DNA of 64,000 bases, taken from an uncultured Clostridia bacterium (GTDB lineage: Bacteria > Bacillota > Clostridia > UMGS1810). Positions 42,949 to 51,118 of the stretch are shown one piece after another. The stretch spans positions 157,974 to 221,973 of the forward strand of contig CAKSTI010000003.1 of NCBI GenBank assembly GCA_934500705.1. The letters run 5' to 3'. The notes beneath the pieces were generated by a model. The model was not told the origin of the DNA, made no database searches, and saw only the letters and a program-made list of their open reading frames with translations. The translations under genes and the position numbers were made by a program. How positions within the stretch are numbered: position 1 is the stretch's first letter; the number at the start of each line of letters is the position of its first letter.

Positions 42949-43805
42949 TTTCTTTTTCTCCTTTCCTGTGCCAGGTCAAGTATAGTTTTCATATAGATTT
43001 TTTGTTCGTCATTTGTCATATTTTTTGTTACCGACATATCGCACGAAATCTCGCACGCCTCGGAGATGTTTGCGCACAGAATGTATGCAAGCGGATTGAA
43101 CCAGTGAACGGCGTTTACCGCTGCGGCAAGCCATTTTATCACAAGGTCACAGCGCTTGCAGTGCGTCAGCTCGTGCAGAAGTATCATACGCATACTCTCC
43201 GGTGCAATATCTCCGCTTGGAATATATACGGTGGGGCGCAGCACGCCGACGAGCATCGGTGTGATTGGTTCATCGGATTTTCGCAGGAGTATTTTTCTCT
43301 TTATATTAAGCTCTGCCTTTGCGGAGGCGAGCGGTTCGCAGTTTTCCACGGCCTGTGAGTTTTTTCTGCGTTTTATTACATAAATAACGTAGCTTGACAG
43401 GATAACCGCCGCAAAAATTCCCGTGCCGGTGAGCCAGACAACGCATATCAGGTCGGAAATCCCGATGTGCCGTCCGTCGGCAACTTTAATCTCCCTGTAT
43501 TCAAACGGCGTGTCTTTAACCACTGCGGACGGCGTTTCGCCGATTATCTTTTCCACAGTCTTAACGGTCGGCGGTTCAACTCTTGCCGCAGTGATGTGCG
43601 AAACTCTCTGTGCCTGTTTTTGGGGTATAAACTTGTACGCCGGAAAAATCATTGATATAAGCACCGCAATCCACACGCAGTACTGCCACTTTGCCGGCAG
43701 TTTTTTGACGGTTATAGGCTTTATAATCAGGAGCAGCGCCGTGGCTGAAAAACCTATGATGCTCAGGATAACCGTTGTCTTAAAAATTTCGTACAAGCTG
43801 TTCAC
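42918..43805 (-). CDS. M56-family metallopeptidase, BlaR1-like, lacking C-terminal sensor in frame
   Basis: A 295-residue membrane protease. Helices at residues 10-28, 41-58 and 118-143; the zinc site HELTH is at 211-215 with the second-ligand region in EACEISCD near 249-256, and WFNPLAYIL is typical. BlaR1/MecR1 relatives receive a signal outside the cell, activate this domain and trigger destruction of BlaI. No penicillin-binding domain is seen. The frame ends ERRKRKCLKTSTQPK, exactly where homologues go on to a fourth helix that is found in the overlapping downstream frame. GTG 43805 overlaps the blaI stop (GTGA). Confidence 0.85.
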   Translation of the reverse strand: MNSLYEIFKTTVILSIIGFSATALLLIIKPITVKKLPAKWQYCVWIAVLISMIFPAYKFIPQKQAQRVSHITAARVEPPTVKTVEKIIGETPSAVVKDTPFEYREIKVADGRHIGISDLICVVWLTGTGIFAAVILSSYVIYVIKRRKNSQAVENCEPLASAKAELNIKRKILLRKSDEPITPMLVGVLRPTVYIPSGDIAPESMRMILLHELTHCKRCDLVIKWLAAAVNAVHWFNPLAYILCANISEACEISCDMSVTKNMTNDEQKIYMKTILDLAQERRKRKCLKTSTQPK

Positions 43806-44173
43806 TCCAATTCAAACATTTTTTTAAGCTCCGATACGTCGTCCTTTGAAAGTTTTTTGTTTTCAAACAGCGCCGCAACAAGGCTTTTTGCAGAGCCTTT
43901 ATATATTTTTGCAATAAAGTTTTCCGTTTCCTCAAAGTCGTACTTGTCCTGCGAAATACCGGGGAAATATAAATTTGTCTTTCCCTTTTTTTCGCACAGT
44001 ACAACGCCTTTTTTGAGCAGTCTTTGCAAAAATGTGGAAACCGTGGACGCCGTCCAATCGTTGTCGCTAAGCTTTGCGGTTACTTGCGCCACCGTCATTT
44101 TACCGCCGTTTTCCCACAGAATTTTCATTATTTCATACTCCGACCCCGTAATTGTCTGCTTTGTGTTTGACAT
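43802..44173 (-). CDS. BlaI/MecI/CopY-family transcriptional repressor
   Basis: A 123-residue winged-helix repressor (ITGSEYEIMKILWENGGKMTVAQV, WTASTVSTFLQRLLKKGVV), full length, with the dimerisation helices at the C-terminus. It pairs with the M56 protease that follows. Its own promoter contains inverted repeats fitting a BlaI operator, so autoregulation is likely. AAGGAGG precedes the ATG. Confidence 0.92.
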   Translation of the reverse strand: MSNTKQTITGSEYEIMKILWENGGKMTVAQVTAKLSDNDWTASTVSTFLQRLLKKGVVLCEKKGKTNLYFPGISQDKYDFEETENFIAKIYKGSAKSLVAALFENKKLSKDDVSELKKMFELE

Positions 44174-44191
44174 ATAAAAACCTCCTTATTC

Positions 44192-44244
44192 AGCTATAAA
44201 TGTAGCTGCAATGTCAGTATAACATTTAAAGCTACATTTGTCAA
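44192..44244 (-). promoter_or_regulatory. blaI promoter with BlaI-type operators
   Basis: On the minus strand TTGACA (44239-44244), 17 bases, TATACT (44216-44221). A dyad AGCTA-N6-TAGCT covers 44192-44207, and AAATGTAGCT (44198-44207) recurs inverted at 44230-44239, one copy over the -35/spacer and one downstream of the -10. This is the usual geometry for repressor autoregulation, and could also act on the divergent hydrolase gene. Confidence 0.7.
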
Positions 44245-44310
44245 TACCGAATTGCATAAAAAATCCAAAATCGGTAAAAATACTCACAGTTAAATTTCGG
44301 AGGTAGTGTT

Positions 44311-45306
44311 ATGTGTACGGCAGTTACTTATCTTACAGACGACTTTTACTTCGGCAGAAACCTTGATTACGACTTTACCTACGGTGAAAGCGTAACGGTA
44401 ATGCCTCGGAATTATCCACTCACTTTGCGTTGCGGAGATACGATAACAAATCACTATGCGGCAGTTGGTATGGCGCACGTTACAAACGGCTATCCACTCT
44501 ACTATGACGGTGTTAACGAAAAAGGACTTTGCGCCGCCGGACTTAATTTTACGGGTAATGCAGTGTATTCAAAGGCACAGGGGGGAAATGATGTTGCCCA
44601 GTTTGAATTTGTTCCTTGGCTTCTGGGAACGTGTGCTGATGTCTGCGAGGCAAGAGAAAAAATTGCCGATATAAATATGACCGATACTGCGTTTAATGAC
44701 AGTTTGCCTCCGGCACAGCTCCACTGGCTCATTGCGGACAAAAACGACTGCATCGTTTTGGAAATCACCAAGGACGGCGCCAATCTGTATGACAACCCGA
44801 CGGGCGTGCTTACAAACAATCCGCCTTTTCCGTATCAGATGGCGGCGCTCAATAATTATATTAACCTTTCGCCCAATGGGGTAAAAAATCGCTTTTCCGA
44901 CAAAATTGCCCTTGATGAATACAGCCGTGGAATGGGCGCAATAGGTCTGCCGGGCGATTTGTCGTCGCAGTCACGCTTTGTGCGTGCGGCATTTGTGCGT
45001 TTAAATTCCGTTTCTCCACCGACGGAGAGCGAGAGCGTGAGCCAATTCTTTCATATACTTACCTCTGCGGAACAGCAGAGGGGGTGCTGCGAGGTCGAAC
45101 CCGGAAAGTATGAAATAACCGTATATTCCTGTTGTTGTAATGCGGATAGGGGAATATATTATTATACGACGTATGATAACCGCAGTATCTCTGCGGTGGA
45201 TATGCACAGCGAAAACCTTGACGACAGTGAGCTTATGTGCTACGGATTAAATTGCCGTCAGCGGTTTCAATATGTGAACAGAAAGGAAAATTACGATGAA
45301 AAATAA
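44311..45306 (+). CDS. Choloylglycine hydrolase family (bile salt hydrolase / penicillin V acylase-like)
   Basis: A 331-residue Ntn-hydrolase. Removal of Met1 exposes Cys2 (MCTAVTY), the nucleophile; other active-site residues are in place: Arg16 and Asp19 in YFGRNLDY, Asn79 in GLNF, Asn169/170 in LTNNPPF and Arg222 in SSQSRFVR. The sequence agrees closely with bile salt hydrolases of gut Clostridia, which free bile acids from glycine or taurine, but penicillin V acylases and other linear-amide hydrolases share these residues. GGAGGT precedes the ATG. It overlaps the next gene by 11 bases and is divergent from a BlaI/M56 module. Confidence 0.88.
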   Translation: MCTAVTYLTDDFYFGRNLDYDFTYGESVTVMPRNYPLTLRCGDTITNHYAAVGMAHVTNGYPLYYDGVNEKGLCAAGLNFTGNAVYSKAQGGNDVAQFEFVPWLLGTCADVCEAREKIADINMTDTAFNDSLPPAQLHWLIADKNDCIVLEITKDGANLYDNPTGVLTNNPPFPYQMAALNNYINLSPNGVKNRFSDKIALDEYSRGMGAIGLPGDLSSQSRFVRAAFVRLNSVSPPTESESVSQFFHILTSAEQQRGCCEVEPGKYEITVYSCCCNADRGIYYYTTYDNRSISAVDMHSENLDDSELMCYGLNCRQRFQYVNRKENYDEK

Positions 45307-46261
45307 CGAAAAGGGCATATGGATAAGCACGGCGATAGCGGCGTCGGCAGTTGCGGCGGTAGCCGCCGTCGGCTACGCAACCACGAGTCTTTTGGTAAAA
45401 ACCGCACTCGACCGGGAGGAGCCGCAGATAATGAAGAAAAGCGGCATAAATATATCCGGCGGCGGAAAAAACAAATTCGCCGACTTGTGCGCAGATGCGT
45501 CCGCAAAGCTTAAAGCTCTGCCTCACGAAACGGTTAAAATCACCGCTCACGATGGTGTTGAGCTTGTGGGGCATTACTTCCCGTGCGAGGACGCAAAAAG
45601 GCTCATCATTGCATTTCACGGCTGGCGTTCGTCGTGGGGGAGCGATTACGGCGTAATCTCCGATTTTTGGCACTCAAACGGTTGCAGTGTTCTGTATGCC
45701 GAGCAGAGAGGGCAGAACAACAGCGGCGGAGAGTATATGGGATTTGGACTTGTGGAACGCTTTGACTGCGTTGATTGGGTCAGGTGGGCACAGGGCATCT
45801 GCGGAGAAATACCACTGTATCTCGCAGGCATTTCTATGGGCGCAACCACGGTGCTTATGGCGTCTGACTTAGACTTTCCGAGAGCGGTAAACGGAATTAT
45901 GGCTGACTGCGGTTTTACCTCACCCGAGGCAATATGGCGCCACGTTGCGAGGAACAACCTGCACATCTCCTACGGCATAAGAAGTGCGGTTGCAAGCGCA
46001 ATGTGCAAGCAGAGAATTAATTGCGGTTCCGGCGATTATTCCACGCTCGACGCCTTAAAAAAGACCAAAATACCTGTTCTGTTTGTCCACGGGACGGACG
46101 ACCATTTTGTCCCCATTGAAATGACGTACGAAAATTACAAGGCTTGCGCATCGCCCAAGCGCCTGCTCATCGTGCCGGGCGCCGACCACGCAGTCAGCTA
46201 CTGCGTAAACCGTGACGGATACCAAAAGGCAATGCTTGACTTCTGGGCGGATTTTGACTAA
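45296..46261 (+). CDS. Alpha/beta hydrolase with N-terminal membrane anchor
   Basis: A 321-residue hydrolase. A single hydrophobic helix at residues 9-33 (WISTAIAASAVAAVAAVGYATT) anchors it, and the alpha/beta domain begins VKITAHDGVELVGHYF. The oxyanion region is AFHGWRSSWGSDYG, the nucleophile Ser is in GISMGATT, Asp in HGTDDHFVP and His in GADHAVS. It resembles YfnT/FrsA-like peptidase or lipase families (DUF1749 and BAAT-like), with unknown substrate. Overlap with the choloylglycine hydrolase gene implies joint expression. Confidence 0.82.
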   Translation: MKNNEKGIWISTAIAASAVAAVAAVGYATTSLLVKTALDREEPQIMKKSGINISGGGKNKFADLCADASAKLKALPHETVKITAHDGVELVGHYFPCEDAKRLIIAFHGWRSSWGSDYGVISDFWHSNGCSVLYAEQRGQNNSGGEYMGFGLVERFDCVDWVRWAQGICGEIPLYLAGISMGATTVLMASDLDFPRAVNGIMADCGFTSPEAIWRHVARNNLHISYGIRSAVASAMCKQRINCGSGDYSTLDALKKTKIPVLFVHGTDDHFVPIEMTYENYKACASPKRLLIVPGADHAVSYCVNRDGYQKAMLDFWADFD

Positions 46262-46263
46262 AA

Positions 46264-46298
46264 AAACGGACTGCAAAAGTATTTTTTGCAGTCCGTTT
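46264..46298 (+). terminator. Bidirectional terminator
   Basis: A perfect 15-bp stem AAACGGACTGCAAAA (46264-46278) with its complement (46284-46298), loop GTATT. It serves both the hydrolase gene and the convergent ATPase gene. Confidence 0.85.
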
Positions 46299-46307
46299 GA
46301 CGTTGGT

Positions 46308-48317
46308 TTATTTTACTTTTCCGAGTACGCTTACGGCTCGGAGCACCGCTATAATCATTACTCCGACATCGGCAAGCAGTGCAAGCCATATCGGCGCATA
46401 TCCGAGTGCGGCAAGAATGAGGACAACCAGCTTTACAAGGAGCGAAAATACAATGTTTGTGTATACAATCATCGTTGTATATCTTGCGAGCGAAACGGCC
46501 TTAGGTATCGAGCGCAGATTAGAGGTGAGCAGAGTTGCATCTCCCGCCTCCAAAGCAAGACCGCTTGCACTGCCCATAGAAATTCCAAAGTCGGACGCCG
46601 ACAGCGAGGGTGCGTCGTTCACGCCGTCGCCTACATAGATTATGCCTTTGTGCTTTGATTTAAGTTCAGCAATTCTCTCGGTTTTCTCCGTCGGCAAAAG
46701 TGAGGATATTCCTTCAATTCCGCCAATTTCGCCGCATACACGTCTGACAGGACCTTCGGCATCGCCGGAGAGCATATATATTCCCGTAAAGCCGAGCTTT
46801 TTAAGGTCAATGACCGCCTGCTTGGCGTCACTGCGTATCTCGTCATCGAGAATTATCTCACCGATTACCTTTTCTCCCTCGCATACGTAAACGCAAATGC
46901 CGTTCGGTGTGCCGTCGGGGAGAGTCATTCCCTCGGTTATCTTTTCGTTGCCGACGGTTATTTTCTTTCCGTCAACCGTTCCGCCTATTCCTTTTCCGAA
47001 GATTTCCCTTATGTTATCTGCAATCGGAACGTCGGGTTCATATGCTGAAACTATCGCCTTTGCTATCGGGTGTGACGAAGTCTTTTCGAGCGATACGGCA
47101 AACCTCAGCACGTCCTCAGGCTTTGCATCGCCGAACGCTTTCACGTCACGCACTTTGAGCTGACCCATTGTGAGCGTTCCCGTTTTGTCAAATGCTATTG
47201 CGTCCGCCTTGGCAAGCGTATTTATAAATTTTGAGCCTTTAATGAGTACGCCCAACTTGCTTGACGCGCCAATCGCTCCGAAGTACGAAAGCGGTATGCT
47301 GATAACCAGTGCGCACGGGCAGGAGGCAATCATAAACGTTAGCGCTCTTATCACAGCGTCCTTAATTCCGACGCCGAAAAACGGCAGAGCAACCGCAAGT
47401 ACAACCGCAAGTCCTATAATGGTCGGCGTGTATATTCTGGCAAATTTCGTAATAAACTTTTCGCTCTCCGCCTTTTTTTGCGATGACGACTGAACGTATT
47501 CCTTAATCTTTGCGGCAATAGAGTTGCTGTAATCCGATGTCGCCTCGCACACTACCGATGATGTAAGGTTGAGCGAGCCGGAGAGGACTTCGTCGCCTGC
47601 ATTTTTGTCTGCCGGAATACTTTCTCCCGTAAGATTTGATGTGTCAAATGACGATGAACCTTTAATTATTTTTGCATCGACGCAAACTTTGTCACCGGGT
47701 TTTATGAGCAGTATGTCGCCCTTTTTAATGCTCTCGGCGTCGATTTTCTCTCCGAGTTCATTGTACGCCGTGTCGTCGGTGATGTTTATAAGTTCTTCAA
47801 TCTTTGAGCGTGACTTTCCTGCGGCGTAATCCTCTATAAGTTCGCCTATGCTGAACAGCAGGGTTATCATAAAGCTCTCCGGATATTCGCCTATGCACAT
47901 CGACGCAACAGCGGCAACCAAGATGAGGGTAGCCTCATTAAATTTGAATTTAAGTAAAGATTTAATTCCGCTTACAAATATCTTGTATCCGCATATTACC
48001 GTTGCGGCGAGTATTACAAAAGGTGAAAACTTTCCAGCAAAGTACGAAAGCAGGAATACTGCGCACGAAACAATGTACGGTTTGAGATTTGGCTTTTCGT
48101 CGCCGCCGTGCTCGTGACCGCAGCAGCAGCCGTCGTGGTCGTGGTGGTGTTCGTGACCGCAGCAATCTCCGTGTTCGTGTCCGTTATGATGTTCGTGCTC
48201 GTGATGGTGCTCGTGGTGTTCGTGTTCGTGACCGCAGCAATCGTCGTGGTCGTGGTGATGCTCGTGAGCACAGCAATCATTTTCAACTTCGGATTTGAGT
48301 TTTTCGTTGTCGTTCAT
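46308..48317 (-). CDS. cadA: Zn/Cd-type P1B ATPase with His-rich N-terminus
   Basis: A 669-residue heavy-metal exporter. Instead of an HMA ferredoxin-like domain, residues 15-70 hold 24 histidines and 9 cysteines in repeated HEH, HHDH and CCGH units. The transport core is standard: TGES around 230-233, transmembrane CPC at 333-335, phosphorylated Asp377 in DKTGTLT, HP motif in SSHPIAK, and GDGVNDAPSL. CPC in this context marks the zinc/cadmium/lead (P1B-2) group. The gene is just behind an ArsR repressor (3-base gap), so export is presumably induced by the metal. ATG 48317 follows GGAGGATT. Confidence 0.92.
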   Translation of the reverse strand: MNDNEKLKSEVENDCCAHEHHHDHDDCCGHEHEHHEHHHEHEHHNGHEHGDCCGHEHHHDHDGCCCGHEHGGDEKPNLKPYIVSCAVFLLSYFAGKFSPFVILAATVICGYKIFVSGIKSLLKFKFNEATLILVAAVASMCIGEYPESFMITLLFSIGELIEDYAAGKSRSKIEELINITDDTAYNELGEKIDAESIKKGDILLIKPGDKVCVDAKIIKGSSSFDTSNLTGESIPADKNAGDEVLSGSLNLTSSVVCEATSDYSNSIAAKIKEYVQSSSQKKAESEKFITKFARIYTPTIIGLAVVLAVALPFFGVGIKDAVIRALTFMIASCPCALVISIPLSYFGAIGASSKLGVLIKGSKFINTLAKADAIAFDKTGTLTMGQLKVRDVKAFGDAKPEDVLRFAVSLEKTSSHPIAKAIVSAYEPDVPIADNIREIFGKGIGGTVDGKKITVGNEKITEGMTLPDGTPNGICVYVCEGEKVIGEIILDDEIRSDAKQAVIDLKKLGFTGIYMLSGDAEGPVRRVCGEIGGIEGISSLLPTEKTERIAELKSKHKGIIYVGDGVNDAPSLSASDFGISMGSASGLALEAGDATLLTSNLRSIPKAVSLARYTTMIVYTNIVFSLLVKLVVLILAALGYAPIWLALLADVGVMIIAVLRAVSVLGKVK

Positions 48318-48320
48318 TGT

Positions 48321-48689
48321 CTAATCCTCCTTAACATCATCCTCGCTTATGTGAACAAGTCCCTCTCCGTAGATGTGGAGAATGTGGCTGTCGTTAAGCG
48401 AATATATAATTGACTTTCCCTCACGCCGGCAGGTGAGAATGTCAATGTTTTTAAGATAGCGCAGTTGATGCGACACAGCGGACTGCGACATACCGGCAAT
48501 GTCGGCAATATCGCACACGCAAAGCTCGTTTTGAGCCAACGCCTGAATTATCCGCAATCTGCCGGGGTCGGAAAACGCCTTGAAAAATTCCGATAGTTTA
48601 TCGAGTTTTTCGTCGCTCGGCATAACTTTTACTATTTCTTCAATGATTTTAATATCATTGTGGTTGTGGTTACATTCGGCTGTTCTCAT
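48321..48689 (-). CDS. ArsR/SmtB-family metal-responsive repressor
   Basis: A 122-residue winged-helix repressor. It has ELCVCD at residues 55-60 (the alpha3 cadmium/lead-type cysteine pair) with a CNHNH segment at 6-10, and also Asp100, His102, His113 and Glu116, which match the spacing of the SmtB/CzrA alpha5 zinc site (D-x-H-x10-H-x2-E). Both site types therefore seem present, as in CadC-like proteins. It shares a promoter and operator with the ATPase gene it precedes. Confidence 0.93.
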   Translation of the reverse strand: MRTAECNHNHNDIKIIEEIVKVMPSDEKLDKLSEFFKAFSDPGRLRIIQALAQNELCVCDIADIAGMSQSAVSHQLRYLKNIDILTCRREGKSIIYSLNDSHILHIYGEGLVHISEDDVKED

Positions 48690-48708
48690 TGTTTCACCTC
48701 AATTTATT

Positions 48709-48728
48709 ATATGAACATCTGTTCATAT
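48709..48728 (-). promoter_or_regulatory. ArsR/SmtB operator
   Basis: A perfect 9-2-9 inverted repeat, ATATGAACA-TC-TGTTCATAT, closely resembling known SmtB/CadC operators. It lies just downstream of the -10 of the arsR promoter. Confidence 0.85.
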
Positions 48729-48737
48729 GTTAATTGG

Positions 48738-48766
48738 ATTATAGCACTTAAAAAAACTTTTGTCAA
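48738..48766 (-). promoter_or_regulatory. Full-consensus promoter of arsR-cadA
   Basis: On the minus strand TTGACA (48761-48766), 17 bases, TATAAT (48738-48743), immediately upstream of the operator. Confidence 0.85.
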
Positions 48767-48802
48767 TAGTTTTTTTAAGATATTTTTAATTGTCGTAATA
48801 TG

Positions 48803-48831
48803 TTGCTTTTTTTGCAATTAAATGGTATTAT
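48803..48831 (+). promoter_or_regulatory. Promoter of the GH36-like gene
   Basis: TTGCTT (48803-48808), 17 bases, TATTAT (48826-48831), 20 bases before the ATG at 48852. Confidence 0.55.
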
Positions 48832-48851
48832 ATAAATATGGAGGTGCTGTT

Positions 48852-50951
48852 ATGGAAAAATTCGTGTCGGGCACTGTGTCGTGCACTGCGCACAGTACGG
48901 TTACATATAATGTTATAGGAAAAAACAAGACAACCGCTCTTGACGAAAAAACCGATGATATAGAAATTGTGAGGGAGAGTCTGCATCTCGACTCCGAACA
49001 TCTGGTTACAAGGCTTAGAATTACAAATACTTCCGATTTTATGATAAAACTTATGGACGCATATCCGCTCATATGCGATGACCTGTGCGTTGAAGGCTGT
49101 GACAGTCCGAACTGGACGGTTTTAAACGGCACCAGACAGCTTAACGATGTTCCGTCGGCGTGCGTGCTCGGACGGCGTGATGCGTCCTTTGAGATTGCAA
49201 CCGACCGTTTGAGCGAAGAGGGTATGATGCTTAAAAGTACCGTTGGCGGCGATGCCGTCATAACGGGTGACGGAATAACCGTTATAAAGGCGGGAAAAAC
49301 TTATATTTCCGTTGAGATTATATCTGCCGAAAATCAGCTTACCGACATCAGCCTTTCTCTCGACTGCAACGGCTCGCTGCGTGCGGTTCGTGCCGGGGGG
49401 ATATTTAACTGTATCATAGAGCCGGGCGATATGAAAATTACCGACTGGGTTCGTGTGAGCGTCGGCGGAAATTTTGAACGCCTCGTTGAGGGGTACGCAA
49501 CGCACCGAAAGGCGGTTTCGCCAAAGCTGTGCGCCGATAACGGGAATATGAATGTATACGCCGTAAGAAGCAATGTCACTGCCGAAAACATTTCGGACAA
49601 GCTGAACTTTCTTTCCCATATGCGTGCGCCGTTTGACTGTTTTATGATAGGCAGCGGCTGGCAAAGCTGTATCGGCGACTGGTACTCAAATGGGAACTTT
49701 TCGGACAATATGCGCTCCGAGGCGATTAAAATATCAAACAGCGGTTTCAAGCCCGGCATATGGACTGCGCCGTTTGTAGCGGATAAAAATTCCGAGCTGT
49801 ACCGTGAGAATAAGGATATGTTTCTGCGCCACGCCGACGGCTCCGTGTGCCGTAGCGTGGTAAACGGACGTGAATGTGCGGTTCTCGATGTTTCCTCACC
49901 CACGGTCATAGAATGGTTGGAGATGCTGTATCAGCGCCTTTCCGCCGCCGGGTACTACTTTCACAACGTAGATTTTACAAATGAGTTTATTTTCCGCAAG
50001 GATGTTGTTCTTGCCAACCCTACGGTGAGTTCGGTTGAGGCATACATAAACGCAGTTGAAACGATTAAAAAAGCGGTGGGGAACGAGGGAGTTGTGTATA
50101 TAAGCAACGGCTTTTTGTCACCGCTCGCCGGTCGTGCCGACGTCGTGCAGATATGCTCGGCGCCCAAGTGGAACGAAATATCTGACAATGTTGAGTTTTT
50201 CAAAAAAATTGTAAATCAGATTGCCGCCAGACGCTATACCGATTTGTGGTGGCAGTGCTCCTGCGGAGTAACTCTGGAAGGCGGATTTTCCTCACGTTTT
50301 TTGCCCAATGAGCTTAAAATGCTCGCCGTGTGCTGCTATATGTGCCAAGGTCCTGTTATGGCAGGCGATGTGGGCGGCAGCGAGGAATTAAAGTTTCTGC
50401 GCCTGTTTTGCCCTGCGGTGAAAACCGCACTTCACAACCGTGGAGCCTTTGAGGATATGCCGTATGTGTGCACGGTTGATGTTGAGGTAAACGACAGTTA
50501 TCACACACTTTGCTTTTTTAACTACTCAAACGAGAGTGTGAACCTCACGTTCAAACTCGACAACAAAACCTGCGGCGGCTATGTTGACCATTCGTGCAAA
50601 TACGACGTTTCCACATATTTTTCAAAGGAATGTGTGCGTTTTGCAGGATATGACGATATAATCCGTGTTGGGAAAATCGAACCCCGCAGTGCCGAGGTTG
50701 TAAAGATTGCCAAATCGGACAAACCCCACGTCCTTTTCTCGGATATGCACCTTTCTATGGGTGGAGAGGTTATCGTGCGGCTTAATGACGGCGAAGCGGC
50801 CGTTTTCGGCGAAAATCCGTTTAACTGCCGTGGCAGTTATCTCATTGCACTTCCGGAAAACTGCGTGTGCGACGACGGAAAAAATGAGTTTTCATTCGGC
50901 GTGAACGGACAGGGCAGTTTCAGCTATAAAAAGCGTGTTCACAGGCGTTAA
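48852..50951 (+). CDS. GH36-like alpha-galactosidase clan (GH-D) protein
   Basis: A 699-residue protein with the layout of GH36 enzymes: an N-terminal beta-sandwich (to about 240), a TIM barrel (MRAPFDCFMIGSGWQSCIGDW, GFKPGIWTAPFVADKNSELYREN, about 265-560) and a C-terminal beta domain. The barrel strand that should carry the catalytic Asp reads YYFHNVDFTNEF rather than the usual K-Y/L-D form, and the segment equal to the acid/base strand reads VVQICSAPKW. So activity is uncertain and the enzyme may have another specificity. No signal peptide. ATG 48852 follows GGAGGTG; an in-frame ATG at 48822 is less well placed. Confidence 0.72.
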   Translation: MEKFVSGTVSCTAHSTVTYNVIGKNKTTALDEKTDDIEIVRESLHLDSEHLVTRLRITNTSDFMIKLMDAYPLICDDLCVEGCDSPNWTVLNGTRQLNDVPSACVLGRRDASFEIATDRLSEEGMMLKSTVGGDAVITGDGITVIKAGKTYISVEIISAENQLTDISLSLDCNGSLRAVRAGGIFNCIIEPGDMKITDWVRVSVGGNFERLVEGYATHRKAVSPKLCADNGNMNVYAVRSNVTAENISDKLNFLSHMRAPFDCFMIGSGWQSCIGDWYSNGNFSDNMRSEAIKISNSGFKPGIWTAPFVADKNSELYRENKDMFLRHADGSVCRSVVNGRECAVLDVSSPTVIEWLEMLYQRLSAAGYYFHNVDFTNEFIFRKDVVLANPTVSSVEAYINAVETIKKAVGNEGVVYISNGFLSPLAGRADVVQICSAPKWNEISDNVEFFKKIVNQIAARRYTDLWWQCSCGVTLEGGFSSRFLPNELKMLAVCCYMCQGPVMAGDVGGSEELKFLRLFCPAVKTALHNRGAFEDMPYVCTVDVEVNDSYHTLCFFNYSNESVNLTFKLDNKTCGGYVDHSCKYDVSTYFSKECVRFAGYDDIIRVGKIEPRSAEVVKIAKSDKPHVLFSDMHLSMGGEVIVRLNDGEAAVFGENPFNCRGSYLIALPENCVCDDGKNEFSFGVNGQGSFSYKKRVHRR

Positions 50952-51073
50952 TTTGGCGCAAAATGTTCCTTATTGTCGCTTTTGGCTAAAAAATTTTTAA
51001 CAATTTTGTAAAAAATATTGTAATATTGGTATTGATTTTAATCGGCTATTATGTTAAATTAGTAGTATATTGT

Positions 51074-51088
51074 CCGAACACTGTTCGG
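51074..51088 (+). promoter_or_regulatory. Inverted repeat CCGAAC-ACT-GTTCGG upstream of the nucleoside transporter
   Basis: Six-base arms at 51074-51079 and 51083-51088. The half-site CCGAAC is the core of the Bacillus PurR box, but there the two halves lie 16-17 bases apart, not three. A weak promoter, TTGATT (51032-51037) and TAAATT (51055-51060), is upstream. An operator role for purine control is only an inference. Confidence 0.45.
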
Positions 51089-51118
51089 TAAAAAAATTAT
51101 TTTACGGAGGAAATGGCA

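Noticed and set aside
42918..46261. Beta-lactamase resistance island
   Set aside because: No beta-lactamase or penicillin-binding sensor motif (SxxK with SxN and KTG) is seen in the module; BlaI/M56 pairs have many other uses.
48090..48300. Short tandem repeats or CRISPR-like array
   Set aside because: The repetition (CGTGNTCGTG and similar) is just the codons of the His-rich ATPase N-terminus; no spacers or regular period.
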